From contig JBCCHB010000047.1 in NCBI GenBank assembly GCA_039028975.1, forward strand, positions 37,982 through 101,981: a DNA stretch of 64,000 nt, given 5' to 3'. The notes below the pieces were generated by a model. It was given only the letters and a program-made list of their open reading frames with translations. It did not search any database and was not told the DNA's origin. Below are positions 45,300 through 53,019 of this stretch, piece after piece. Position 1 is the first letter of the stretch; each line of letters begins with the position of its first letter. Both the position numbers and the translations under genes were made by a program. This DNA is from JAHBNG01 sp039028975 (GTDB lineage: Bacteria > Chloroflexota > Anaerolineae > Caldilineales > Caldilineaceae).

Positions 45300-46130
45300 T
45301 TAGGCCCGTTGGAACTGTTCGATCTCCGTAGCCATCATGTCCATATATTTAGTCGCCCCTAACGATTTAAATATCGTTCTCGCTCGCTCCAAACAAGCAA
45401 TGGCCTGAGTCTTATCTCCATACTCAGATTCTGCATAAGCCATGGTGTGCAGTGCCATGGCGACACCAGGCACGAAGCCAGCTTCTTCTCGTAAAGCCAG
45501 GGACTCGGCCATCGCAGCATAAGCAGATTCGCCCTCCCCGGCGTCATGATGAGCAAATGCAATGTGCCGAATGGCGTAAGATGTCATCACAATATCGCCA
45601 GTCTCTTTTGCCAATGCATAAGATTCTTCAAAATAGGGCAATGCACGAACGTGATCCCGTCGTACAACGCCATAGACTAAACCTATGTGAAATAGAGATT
45701 CGGCAATCCCATGAATGTCGTCGGCCTCTTTACGCAGTGCCAATCCGCGCTCAAAATAGACGAGTTCATCTGCCAATTCTTTGCTTCGATCGCTGGCCAG
45801 ATAGGTGGCGTGAAGCACAAATCCCTTGGTATCCCAGATTGCTCCAACTAGGGCAGGATTCTCCAAGGTTTTGGTGTGGTCCATCGCCCGATTCAGGATC
45901 TCTTCACACGAAGAGAGTATATCTTGCCCACCAAACATCGCCTCATCCAGCAATATGCGACCGTTTAATAGGCAAAGCTCAGCAATTGCTTGATTGCCTT
46001 GATGTGTTGCCACAGGGTGAAGACCTTGCACAAGGAAGTTCGCGTCGTGCCATTGCCCTTGCAGTCGCCATCGATTGGCCAGTTCCGATCCATTTTCTAG
46101 AACACTCTGAATTAGGAGCGTGTCACTCAT
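45300..46130 (-). CDS. TPR-repeat protein
   Basis: 276 residues of tetratricopeptide-like repeats (SLFHIGLVYGVVRRDHVRALPYFEESYALAKE, in shorter segments). AAGGAG precedes the ATG. No other domain is seen. It is the upstream member of the TPR - nucleotidyltransferase - TPR group, separated from the nucleotidyltransferase by 123 bp. The final repeat (AIACLERARTIFKSLGATKY) is typical of the TPRs found in signalling scaffolds. Function unknown. Confidence 0.78.
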   Translation of the reverse strand: MSDTLLIQSVLENGSELANRWRLQGQWHDANFLVQGLHPVATHQGNQAIAELCLLNGRILLDEAMFGGQDILSSCEEILNRAMDHTKTLENPALVGAIWDTKGFVLHATYLASDRSKELADELVYFERGLALRKEADDIHGIAESLFHIGLVYGVVRRDHVRALPYFEESYALAKETGDIVMTSYAIRHIAFAHHDAGEGESAYAAMAESLALREEAGFVPGVAMALHTMAYAESEYGDKTQAIACLERARTIFKSLGATKYMDMMATEIEQFQRA

Positions 46131-46179
46131 GGTTGATCTCCTTCAGCGGGCAATACATATTACGTGGTGCCTTAAACCT

Positions 46180-47403
46180 TTACCCCCAAGCAACTGGTAA
46201 ATGCTTTACGCCATAGACGAATGAATGTAAATCCCACTCAACCTCCCCAATAGGAACAGCCAACTGCAGATTAGGCAATCGCCCCAGCAATGTAGTAATC
46301 GCAATTTCCGCTTCTTGTCGTGCTAGTGGTGCCCCTAGACAGAAGTGGATACCTAAACCAAAGCCCAAATGTCTGTTATGTTGTCGCGTAATATCGAAGG
46401 TGTCCGCCGCATTAAAGCGCACTTCGTCGCGGTTAGCGCTATTGATTAATAGCCGCACCCGATCGCCACGTCGGATCAAATGCCCACCGATTTCCACATC
46501 TTCAGTTGCAAAACGCGACTTGGCTAAATCGGTAGGTCCACAATAACGCAGGAGCTCTTCAATGGCACTGTTGATCAAGGCTGGGTCTGTATGTAAGCGA
46601 GCCAGTTGGTCCGGATGTTGTAACAGCGTTAAGGTACCTGTCGCAATGAGCTTAACCGTTGTCTCGTGCCCAGCAATGATCAGCAAAAGTACCATTGAAT
46701 AAAGTTCACTTTCGCTCAGTCTATCGCCTGACTCTTCGGCTTGCACCATTGCGGAGATCACATCATCTTGCGGAGCGCGTCGTCGGGTAGTAAACAATTC
46801 GCCAAGATAGGTAAGCAGTTCTTGAATTAAATCTTCTTCCTGCGCTTGGCCAGCCGGATCGATCAAGGCTTGGGACCAGGCACGTACACGATCGCGATCT
46901 GTAACAGGTATACCCAACATTTCGAGAATGACCATAATAGGTAGGGGCAAGGCGAAGGCGTCTACTAAGTCCATTTCGTTTTGCTCGACAACTTGATCTA
47001 GTAATTCGTCCGCAAATGCCTGAATCCGCGGACGCAATGTTTGGACCATGCGGTTGGTAAATGCTTTGCTTACTAAGGTACGCAAACGGGCATGGTCGTG
47101 GCCATCCTTGCCAAGCATATTATCGCTGATTAAGTTCTCTACTTGAGATCGCGGCTCAGGTTCGTCTGACGCTTCTTGTGGGAATAGACTACGATAATTA
47201 CTCACGAACCGTTTATGATCCCTTAGTATTGCTTCTACATCAGCGTGGCGGGAAATCGTCCAAATTCGGTGTTTGCCATCCTTATCAATTTCCTGATAGA
47301 TTGGCACATCCCGGCGCATAGTCGCCAGCATAGGGAATGGATCAGTTTTAAATGCTGTACTATACGGATCAAATTCGATTAGAGGCTGAGTATTTGGCTC
47401 CAT
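46180..47403 (-). CDS. Cytochrome P450
   Basis: 407 residues, normal for a soluble bacterial class I P450. The I-helix oxygen-binding motif AGHETT, the ExxR motif (EELLR) and the haem-binding loop FGLGIHFCLG with Cys355 as thiolate ligand are all present. AAGGAG lies before the ATG. The sequence is of the CYP107-like type found in many actinobacterial and Chloroflexota pathways, which hydroxylate or epoxidise small molecules using ferredoxin or flavodoxin as electron donor. No redox partner gene lies nearby, so the substrate cannot be inferred. Confidence 0.93.
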   Translation of the reverse strand: MEPNTQPLIEFDPYSTAFKTDPFPMLATMRRDVPIYQEIDKDGKHRIWTISRHADVEAILRDHKRFVSNYRSLFPQEASDEPEPRSQVENLISDNMLGKDGHDHARLRTLVSKAFTNRMVQTLRPRIQAFADELLDQVVEQNEMDLVDAFALPLPIMVILEMLGIPVTDRDRVRAWSQALIDPAGQAQEEDLIQELLTYLGELFTTRRRAPQDDVISAMVQAEESGDRLSESELYSMVLLLIIAGHETTVKLIATGTLTLLQHPDQLARLHTDPALINSAIEELLRYCGPTDLAKSRFATEDVEIGGHLIRRGDRVRLLINSANRDEVRFNAADTFDITRQHNRHLGFGLGIHFCLGAPLARQEAEIAITTLLGRLPNLQLAVPIGEVEWDLHSFVYGVKHLPVAWG

Positions 47404-47474
47404 AAGATCTCCTTTTTATGCTACGAATTAAGCCTATTACTGATGATGCAATTATTGCGGAACTTCGTTCGCAG

Positions 47475-48572
47475 CTATCCTCCTCGAAGTAACAAGGCTA
47501 AACACTCATACGCAATTTCCGTCCTAGCTTGTACCTCATTCCCGGTATTCATACCGATAAAGACGCCGAGCTGTTTCTCTGGAACGAGAGCCAAAAAGGT
47601 GGCAGATGGAAAATCACCTCCGCCATGTTCAACTATTTTATGATTGCCAATCGAGGAGAGGAACCAGCCAATACCAACACCACCACCCAAAGCATCATCT
47701 TTGTATCTAGATTTTTCCATTTCCCGAATGGGTATTTTCATCTGCTCGATAGTTTTCTGGGATAAAATCTGGGTATGGCTATCTTGACCTTGTTCCAAGT
47801 GAAAGGCCATAAAGTTGGCGATTTCGGTAGCGGATGTGTGAAGTCCACCCGTTGACGCCCATGAGCCAAGATAAGGTGTGAGTTGTGGCGTTTTCCCGTC
47901 CCAGGAGTAATAGCCTGACACGATGCGTTCATCCAAAATGTCTTCTACATTGAACGTTGCATCGTTCATACCCAGCGGTTGCAATATATTTGTCGTTAGG
48001 TAGTCGGTATACGGTTGTTGAACAATGTTTTTAAGCGCTCGAGTCATGACCGCGATCCCAAAATTGGAATAGTTGAATTGCGTACCCGGTCGAAAAAGCA
48101 ATTCGGTTTCACTCAAACTGGCAACAGCTTCTTCAACTGTTGGATATTGGAGCTGATAAAGGTCTTCAAGGGTTAGTTCATCAATTGGCCTCGGTAACCT
48201 TTCTGTGGCGAATTGAGGCATAATCGGCAGGCCAGACGTATGGGAGACGAGATGCCTAAAGGTAATGGGGATATCTTGTCGGAGAACGCTGAATTCGGGT
48301 AGATGTTTTTCGACCGGATCATCAAGCTGCAACTGCCCTCCCCCCTGAAGTTGCATCAGCATGGTTGCTGTAAACATTTTGGTGACCGAACTGATCCGCA
48401 TCAGCGAGTCAGGCGTCATCGCTCTTTCCTGTTCAAGATTTGCATAGCCCAGAGCCTTTGTCCAGGGTGTCTCTTGACTGCGAACAATCGTGGCAATCAT
48501 CCCTGGCAACTTGTAATGTGTCAAGGCCCATTCTAGATACGCATCAATTGAGTGGTAGTTTGTTGGATTCAT
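47475..48572 (-). CDS. Serine hydrolase of the class C beta-lactamase fold
   Basis: 365 residues from the ATG at 48572, which has AAAGG upstream and begins MNPTNYHSIDAYLEWAL; the frame is open from 48638. The SxxK pair is Ser62-Val-Thr-Lys65 (RISSVTKMF), the tyrosine motif is YSN (FNYSNFG), and the third motif is EHGGGDF. This family covers penicillin-binding-protein-like carboxypeptidases, esterases and D-aminopeptidases. No signal peptide is visible, which argues for a cytosolic esterase or peptidase rather than a beta-lactamase. It lies between a P450 and an MFS exporter on the same strand, with gaps of 71 and 92 bp. Confidence 0.87.
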   Translation of the reverse strand: MNPTNYHSIDAYLEWALTHYKLPGMIATIVRSQETPWTKALGYANLEQERAMTPDSLMRISSVTKMFTATMLMQLQGGGQLQLDDPVEKHLPEFSVLRQDIPITFRHLVSHTSGLPIMPQFATERLPRPIDELTLEDLYQLQYPTVEEAVASLSETELLFRPGTQFNYSNFGIAVMTRALKNIVQQPYTDYLTTNILQPLGMNDATFNVEDILDERIVSGYYSWDGKTPQLTPYLGSWASTGGLHTSATEIANFMAFHLEQGQDSHTQILSQKTIEQMKIPIREMEKSRYKDDALGGGVGIGWFLSSIGNHKIVEHGGGDFPSATFLALVPEKQLGVFIGMNTGNEVQARTEIAYECLALLLRGG

Positions 48573-48664
48573 CAAATACCTTTCTACCAGTCTCCATGCC
48601 GCGGCTGTGATTGATTGTCTGCGCAATCTTGTAGCCACGCTCTATAAGTGACATTGTGGGCAGT

Positions 48665-49912
48665 TCATGCATGCTCTTCGTCTCCTATCTTTTGCTCCTC
48701 AATTCGCATTAGCGCGGGGATTAGGCAAGAACCAACACCTATCGCAATCTGAACCATTCCTCCACACAAAAACCAGACCGATGCACCGAATCGATCCGCC
48801 ACCGGACCAGCAATCAGTAGCCCAATCGGTGACATCGCTGATACCAAACTCCAATTGAGCGTAAAGACTCGTCCCTGTATCTCCGGCGGGACGGTTGCCT
48901 GTAAAATCGCCATAGAGACACCATTGAAAATAGACGACATAGCCCCTGCCACAAACCACCCTATGGCAGCAATCAGAATCGCATACTCTGGCACCGCACC
49001 CATGATCGTTGTGGCAATTCCCGTTATGATAAGCGTCATCGTCATGGTAACAACGCGACGTCGGAAACCGCCCCATGTACTGAGTAGAAAGCCGCCAACA
49101 ATTGCACCTACACCTAATGCCGACTGAAACCATCCAAACTCAGTTGCGCCGCCTCCAAAATGTTCCGTGACTAGAATGGGAATCAGCATCATCATGGGGA
49201 TAGCAAGCAGGTTGAAGCTCATGATGATGGCCGTCAGCATACGCAATCCCTTCCACTGCCAGGTGAATAGCAGACCGCTATGCAAGTCGTTTAGCACAGA
49301 ACGGACAAAACCGGCAGTTTGCTTAGAAGACTCTGCCGTTGGCTGCGGAACCGGAATAAAGATGAGGGGTATGATGGCCAGCCCGAAGGTGACTATGTCT
49401 ATGGCCAAAATGCCTTGCATAGGCAGCAGAGCAACAAGCAACGCACCCAACGGCGGTGCCACAATCGCCATGATGCCAGCTACGGTCTGGAACAATCCGC
49501 CAATACGTGTTAGGTGCTTTTCTGGTACCAGGAGAGAAACCGATGCCGTCATAGCTGTCCGGTGAAAGAGTCCACCAACCGCGCGCACCGCCATCAACCC
49601 ATAGATGTGCCATATCCGGGCAACATCCATCCAAAAGATACCTGCCAAAACTACTGTTGCCAATGCAACAACTGCATCCGCAGCAATCATGACGACCCGA
49701 CGATTCCAACGGTCCACGAGTACACCAATAAATGGACCCATAACGACGCGGGGGATAATCGCAACCGTTGTGGAGATGGCCAGTACTGTCGCCGAACCCG
49801 TGGTGCTAGTCAGCCACCAGATTAACGCAAACTGTACTATTTCGCTGCCCAGCCCAGAGGCAATTTGTCCGGTCCAGATGATGAAGAAGGGGCGAAGGGA
49901 TTGCTCTTTCAT
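48665..49912 (-). CDS. MFS transporter (multidrug/enterobactin-exporter type)
   Basis: The ATG at 49912 gives 415 residues starting MKEQSLRPFFIIWTGQIASG, the usual opening for this family; a GTG at 49948, only 8 bp after the upstream stop, is also possible. About 12 hydrophobic membrane segments can be counted. The loop between segments 2 and 3 has GVLVDRWNRR, the MFS signature, and the proteins resemble MFS_3-type exporters. It is the last gene of the PadR operon, so it is probably an efflux pump induced by a compound that releases PadR. Confidence 0.88.
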   Translation of the reverse strand: MKEQSLRPFFIIWTGQIASGLGSEIVQFALIWWLTSTTGSATVLAISTTVAIIPRVVMGPFIGVLVDRWNRRVVMIAADAVVALATVVLAGIFWMDVARIWHIYGLMAVRAVGGLFHRTAMTASVSLLVPEKHLTRIGGLFQTVAGIMAIVAPPLGALLVALLPMQGILAIDIVTFGLAIIPLIFIPVPQPTAESSKQTAGFVRSVLNDLHSGLLFTWQWKGLRMLTAIIMSFNLLAIPMMMLIPILVTEHFGGGATEFGWFQSALGVGAIVGGFLLSTWGGFRRRVVTMTMTLIITGIATTIMGAVPEYAILIAAIGWFVAGAMSSIFNGVSMAILQATVPPEIQGRVFTLNWSLVSAMSPIGLLIAGPVADRFGASVWFLCGGMVQIAIGVGSCLIPALMRIEEQKIGDEEHA

Positions 49913-49956
49913 TGAAGTGGATAGTGGATACGGGGATAGAGGCGCCACCGTACAAT

Positions 49957-50694
49957 TTACTTGCCTAGATCCTGCATGAGCGCCAGCATCTCGTCAATTT
50001 CTTCCGCATTCCCATCCAAGGCCAGGCTTTCGACTACCTCAACTAGCTGCTGTCCCACCTCTTCGGCGGCGATTAACTCAAATAGAGCTGGGTTGGCATA
50101 GATGCGCTCAATCATCTGGCTGGCCACATTGGCAGAGGGGCCAGGTGATACGTCATAGAGCGACTGACGCACGGCTGACGTTAGCCGTGCAAGCCAGCGC
50201 GGTGCGCTCTCTTCTACCTCATCTGTATCTTGAAAGAAGGCAAAGAGGGCATCCGGATCAGATAGATCACCATCCATTGATAGACAGTCAGCAACAGAGC
50301 CCACAGATTCTAAAGACTCGATCTGAGTGACAAAGAGCTGATAGTAGTCGGGCTGTCGATCCATCACAGTGGTTACTTCTTCCATGAAAGGGCGACGATC
50401 GTCAATCGGTCTTGGCATCAGATGATTCCTTTCCCACTCGTCATTTTGTAACCAAGAACGCCATCGCTCCTGGGAAGCCGTAACGAGCAGATCCAATAGT
50501 GTGTGCGAAGAGAACAAGAATAGTTCAATCCATCTGCCTTGCTTCCAGCGTAGATGGCAACAGGTACGAAAAACTTGAACGATCTCTGCCCCATATGTTT
50601 GGCGAAAGCTCGCGGGGTAAAGGTAGAGCAAGAGTTGGTAGGCATTTGTCAGCCGATCCAGTGTTCCTGGCGGTTCGTTTGTTGGTTGAGTCAT
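49957..50694 (-). CDS. Hypothetical protein of the PadR operon with a permease-prefix-like segment
   Basis: 245 residues. Residues about 15-50 (YQLLLYLYPASFRQTYGAEIVQVF) resemble the short 'YRLLLRLYPxxFRxxYGxEM' region found in front of some ABC permeases and in small membrane-associated proteins next to PadR genes. The middle part may include one weak hydrophobic helix (about 60-80) and the C-terminal half is acidic and helical. Its ATG overlaps the padR stop by four bases, which shows coupling. Function unknown; a partner of the regulator or transporter is likely. Confidence 0.7.
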   Translation of the reverse strand: MTQPTNEPPGTLDRLTNAYQLLLYLYPASFRQTYGAEIVQVFRTCCHLRWKQGRWIELFLFSSHTLLDLLVTASQERWRSWLQNDEWERNHLMPRPIDDRRPFMEEVTTVMDRQPDYYQLFVTQIESLESVGSVADCLSMDGDLSDPDALFAFFQDTDEVEESAPRWLARLTSAVRQSLYDVSPGPSANVASQMIERIYANPALFELIAAEEVGQQLVEVVESLALDGNAEEIDEMLALMQDLGK

Positions 50695-51059
50695 GCCTCG
50701 GCTCCTTGCTCTAACAAACGTCGTGCCCGAGCCACATCCACCAATTTGGCCAATCGCTGTGCTTCAGCCGATACAACACGATATCCCAGATCCGTGAGCC
50801 GATAATAGCGGCGGCGCTGATCATCCAATGTCGGATCGGGACGATTGTCTGATTCCTCAATTAGGCCGTTTTTCACCATGCGCTTGATGGTTGTGTAAAG
50901 GGTACCTGGTCCTAATCGAACTGCGCCATCGGTTATCTCGCTCACTTCCTGCATGATGCTGTAGCCATGTTTATCCCCATCAGCAAGGGTGAGGAGAATG
51001 TGAAATTCGGCACGTTTAAGGGGAAATGGTGCTCTTGAGTCTTGATTCGTCTCTGCCAT
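50691..51059 (-). CDS. PadR-family transcriptional regulator
   Basis: 122 residues, the size of a minimal (subfamily 2) PadR repressor. The winged helix is visible in EFHILLTLADGDKHGYSIMQ, LGPGTLYTTIKRMVKNGLIEE and the wing RRRYYRLTDLGYRV, followed by a C-terminal dimerisation helix. Such repressors control adjacent exporters and release DNA on binding aromatic or drug-like compounds. It heads an operon with a hypothetical gene and an MFS transporter. Palindromic AT-rich sequence directly upstream fits an autoregulatory operator. Confidence 0.9.
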   Translation of the reverse strand: MAETNQDSRAPFPLKRAEFHILLTLADGDKHGYSIMQEVSEITDGAVRLGPGTLYTTIKRMVKNGLIEESDNRPDPTLDDQRRRYYRLTDLGYRVVSAEAQRLAKLVDVARARRLLEQGAEA

Positions 51060-51101
51060 AATTCTCGCTTTATCTTATTCAACTATGTCTATCTAATGTC
51101 A

Positions 51102-51155
51102 ATATATCCAAATAAAATATATTTAGATTAGTTATATCTAAAATGGATATATCTA
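51102..51155 (-). promoter_or_regulatory. Nested palindromes upstream of padR, probable operator
   Basis: ATATATCCA (51102-51110) and TGGATATAT (51144-51152) are exact inverted copies. Nested inside, TTTAGAT (51122-51128) and ATCTAAA (51136-51142) are another pair, and TATATCTA occurs at 51133 and 51148. The AT-rich symmetric arrangement 45-95 bp before padR suits a PadR dimer site over the promoter. Confidence 0.5.
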
Positions 51156-51302
51156 CTTTGGATAGAGTATCATGGAAAATTCTCTTTGTCAAGTGCTTGC
51201 AGTGAAATTAAACTCCTGGTATTGTAGTGATAACAGACTTTCTAGAGAACAGAAACGATGACCATCGCCACATTTTCATTAAGAATTCGGCAATTGAAAT
51301 CT

Positions 51303-51332
51303 AAACTCGGTTATCAAACGGAGCTGAGCATA
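51303..51332. repeat. Dispersed 30-bp repeat, copy 2
   Basis: Matches 40061-40091 closely (AAACTC-GGTTATCAAAC, then GGAGCTGAGCATA). It lies about 85 bp before msrA. The upstream inverted arm present in the other copy is missing here. Confidence 0.6.
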
Positions 51333-51416
51333 ACGTTCTGCTAAACCGATGGGTGTATCGTAAACTCAAGATGCTAATATATTCAGTAGCTATTCATGTT
51401 TCAACCAGGAGAATTT

Positions 51417-52112
51417 ATGAACTTAGTTAACCAACCAGTGATGACGCTCGACGTTCCGCCGATTGACGCAACTGTCCCTATACATCTGGAGACAGCAACC
51501 TTTGCCCTTGGTTGATTCTGGGGCCCTGACGCCCAGTTTGGGAGTCTACCAGGAATTATTCGCACTCGGGTTGGCTACACAGGTGGCTCGAAAGTAAACC
51601 CAACCTACTACAGTTTGGGAAATCATACGGAATCGTTACAGATTGACTTTGATCCAAGCCAGATATCCTACGGGGAGATACTCACCCATTTTTGGCAGAG
51701 TCACGATCCCACAGCCCGGGCGTGGAGCGCACAATACAAGGCGGCCCTCTTCGTCCACGATCCAGAGCAGGCAACAGTAGCCGAAGCATCAAAAGAAGAG
51801 TTAGCGGAAACGAAGAAAGGGCGCTTTTTCGCCCGAGGAGTCCAGACCGAAATCCTGCCTGCCGAGACCTTTTACCTAGCAGAAGAGTATCATCAGAAGT
51901 ATATGTTGAGACGGGCGACTTTAATTTGGGATGAGCTGATGCAAATTTATCCATCCATGAGTGAGTGGCTTAACTCAACAGCGGTCGCCCGCCTGAATGG
52001 GTACGTAAGTGGATATGGAAATGGGGTTCAACTTCAAGAAGAGATCCACTCGCTGGGTCTATCTACTGCTGCCCAGGAGAATCTCCGTCAGATGGTGCGC
52101 GGTCGTTGGTAA
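51417..52112 (+). CDS. msrA: Peptide-methionine (S)-S-oxide reductase, candidate selenoprotein with in-frame TGA
   Basis: AGGAGA (51407-51412) precedes the ATG. The frame is open over 232 codons except for one TGA at codon 33 (51513-51515). That codon sits exactly at the catalytic cysteine of the MsrA motif G-C-F-W-G: here ...FALG-(TGA)-FWGPDAQFG. Both sides are well conserved MsrA sequence (RVGYTGG, NPTYYSLGNHTE, HDPT). MsrA reduces methionine-S-sulfoxide in proteins, using this residue as nucleophile. Selenocysteine-containing MsrA is known in some bacteria and algae. The alternative is a point mutation (TGC/TGT to TGA) that killed the gene. A hairpin meeting the published bacterial SECIS rules lies behind the TGA, which favours selenocysteine. 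The 29-bp gap to the next gene suggests co-transcription. Confidence 0.8.
51513..51553 (+). promoter_or_regulatory. Candidate bacterial SECIS element
   Basis: Behind the TGA (51513-51515) the sequence can fold as CCTG/CAGG, GAC/GTC and CCC/GGG stacked pairs (51525-51534 with 51540-51553, small internal loops) closed by the loop AGTTT (51535-51539). The loop has G as its second base and begins 20 nt after the TGA. Both fit the consensus for bacterial SECIS hairpins (G among the first two loop bases, 16-37 nt distance) as I recall it. A competing small hairpin at 51518-51536 also exists. The lower stem is imperfect. Confidence 0.5.
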
Positions 52113-52141
52113 TACCATAAAAGTCGTAACAGGAGAACTAC

Positions 52142-52960
52142 ATGCCATTTGTTGAACTCAAGGCACTCGGCCAAGACGCCATCAATCTTTATGCTGAAAT
52201 TCGGGGAACAGGTTCTCGCCTGCTCTACATCAGCGGTACAGGCAGTGATCTGCGTAAGGCACCCAACATCTTTGAATCACCTCTCGCCGAACACTTTGAA
52301 ATTTTGGCTTACGACCATAGAGGTCTGGGACAATCAGATAAGCCAGACATCCCATACTCCATGCAGATGTATGGGGATGATGTGGCTGCTTTATTGGATG
52401 CTGTAGGATGGGAGCAGGCCTTGGTCATGGGAACCTCATTTGGTGGGATGGTGGCCCAAGAGCTGGCATTGGGGCATCCCGCCAAGGTCAGTAAGTTGGT
52501 CCTTGCCTGTACCAGCAGTGGCGGAGCCGGTGGTGCATCCTACCCGCTCCACGAACTAGCCGATCTCACTCCTGAAGAGCGAGCTAGAGCGATGATACCA
52601 CTCGCCGACACCCGTTGTGATGAGGCATGGCAAACGGCGAATGCCCAAGTATTCAATGCTATGCTCACCTGGTCCATTGAAAACGGTCGCTTTGCGGCTG
52701 ATGAGCCAGGCCATGCTTTGGGTGCTCGGCGTCAGCTTGAAGCAAGGGCTGGCCACAATACCTATGATCGGCTGCCCCAACTCACCATGCCAGTCTACGT
52801 ATGCGGTGGTCATCATGATGGCATTGCATCGCCGGATAACCTTCAAGCATTAGCTGCTCAGATTCCCCATGTAGAACTCGAATTCTTTGAAGGAGGCCAT
52901 GGCTTCCTCATGCAGGATCAGGGTGCCTATCAGTCAATTATCCGATTTTTGTTGGGGTAG
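52142..52960 (+). CDS. Alpha/beta-fold hydrolase
   Basis: 272 residues; CAGGAGAA before the ATG. The nucleophile elbow is G97-T-S99-F-G-G, with the usual YDHRGLGQS strand ahead of it, a late acidic residue in GGHHDGIASPDN, and His in EGGHGFL. This is the pattern of the 3-oxoadipate enol-lactonase or haloperoxidase-like group, but the substrate is uncertain. It follows msrA by 29 bp on the same strand and is probably co-transcribed. No signal peptide. Confidence 0.87.
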   Translation: MPFVELKALGQDAINLYAEIRGTGSRLLYISGTGSDLRKAPNIFESPLAEHFEILAYDHRGLGQSDKPDIPYSMQMYGDDVAALLDAVGWEQALVMGTSFGGMVAQELALGHPAKVSKLVLACTSSGGAGGASYPLHELADLTPEERARAMIPLADTRCDEAWQTANAQVFNAMLTWSIENGRFAADEPGHALGARRQLEARAGHNTYDRLPQLTMPVYVCGGHHDGIASPDNLQALAAQIPHVELEFFEGGHGFLMQDQGAYQSIIRFLLG

Positions 52961-52973
52961 GCATGTGTTGACT
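52957..52973. repeat. 17-bp dispersed repeat, copy 2
   Basis: Identical to 519-535 (GTAGGCATGTGTTGACT). Here it contains the TAG stop codon of the alpha/beta hydrolase. Both copies sit at gene ends. Confidence 0.4.
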
Positions 52974-53019
52974 GGCATCCACCTTCCGAAGATAATCGGT
53001 GTTTATCTTGTATGGGCAC

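Noticed and set aside
45452..46216. A 254-codon open frame on the + strand
   Set aside because: It lies antisense to a TPR gene and the P450 end, has no ribosome-binding site and no family resemblance; the - strand frames carry clear TPR and P450 motifs.
47475..48572. Calling the serine hydrolase a beta-lactamase resistance gene
   Set aside because: No signal peptide and only fold-level motifs; the family is dominated by esterases and peptidases.
51417..51614. Treating msrA as starting at 51615 after the TGA
   Set aside because: That start (TTG) would remove the catalytic motif and the conserved N-terminal third; the upstream frame has a good ribosome-binding site and MsrA sequence on both sides of the TGA.
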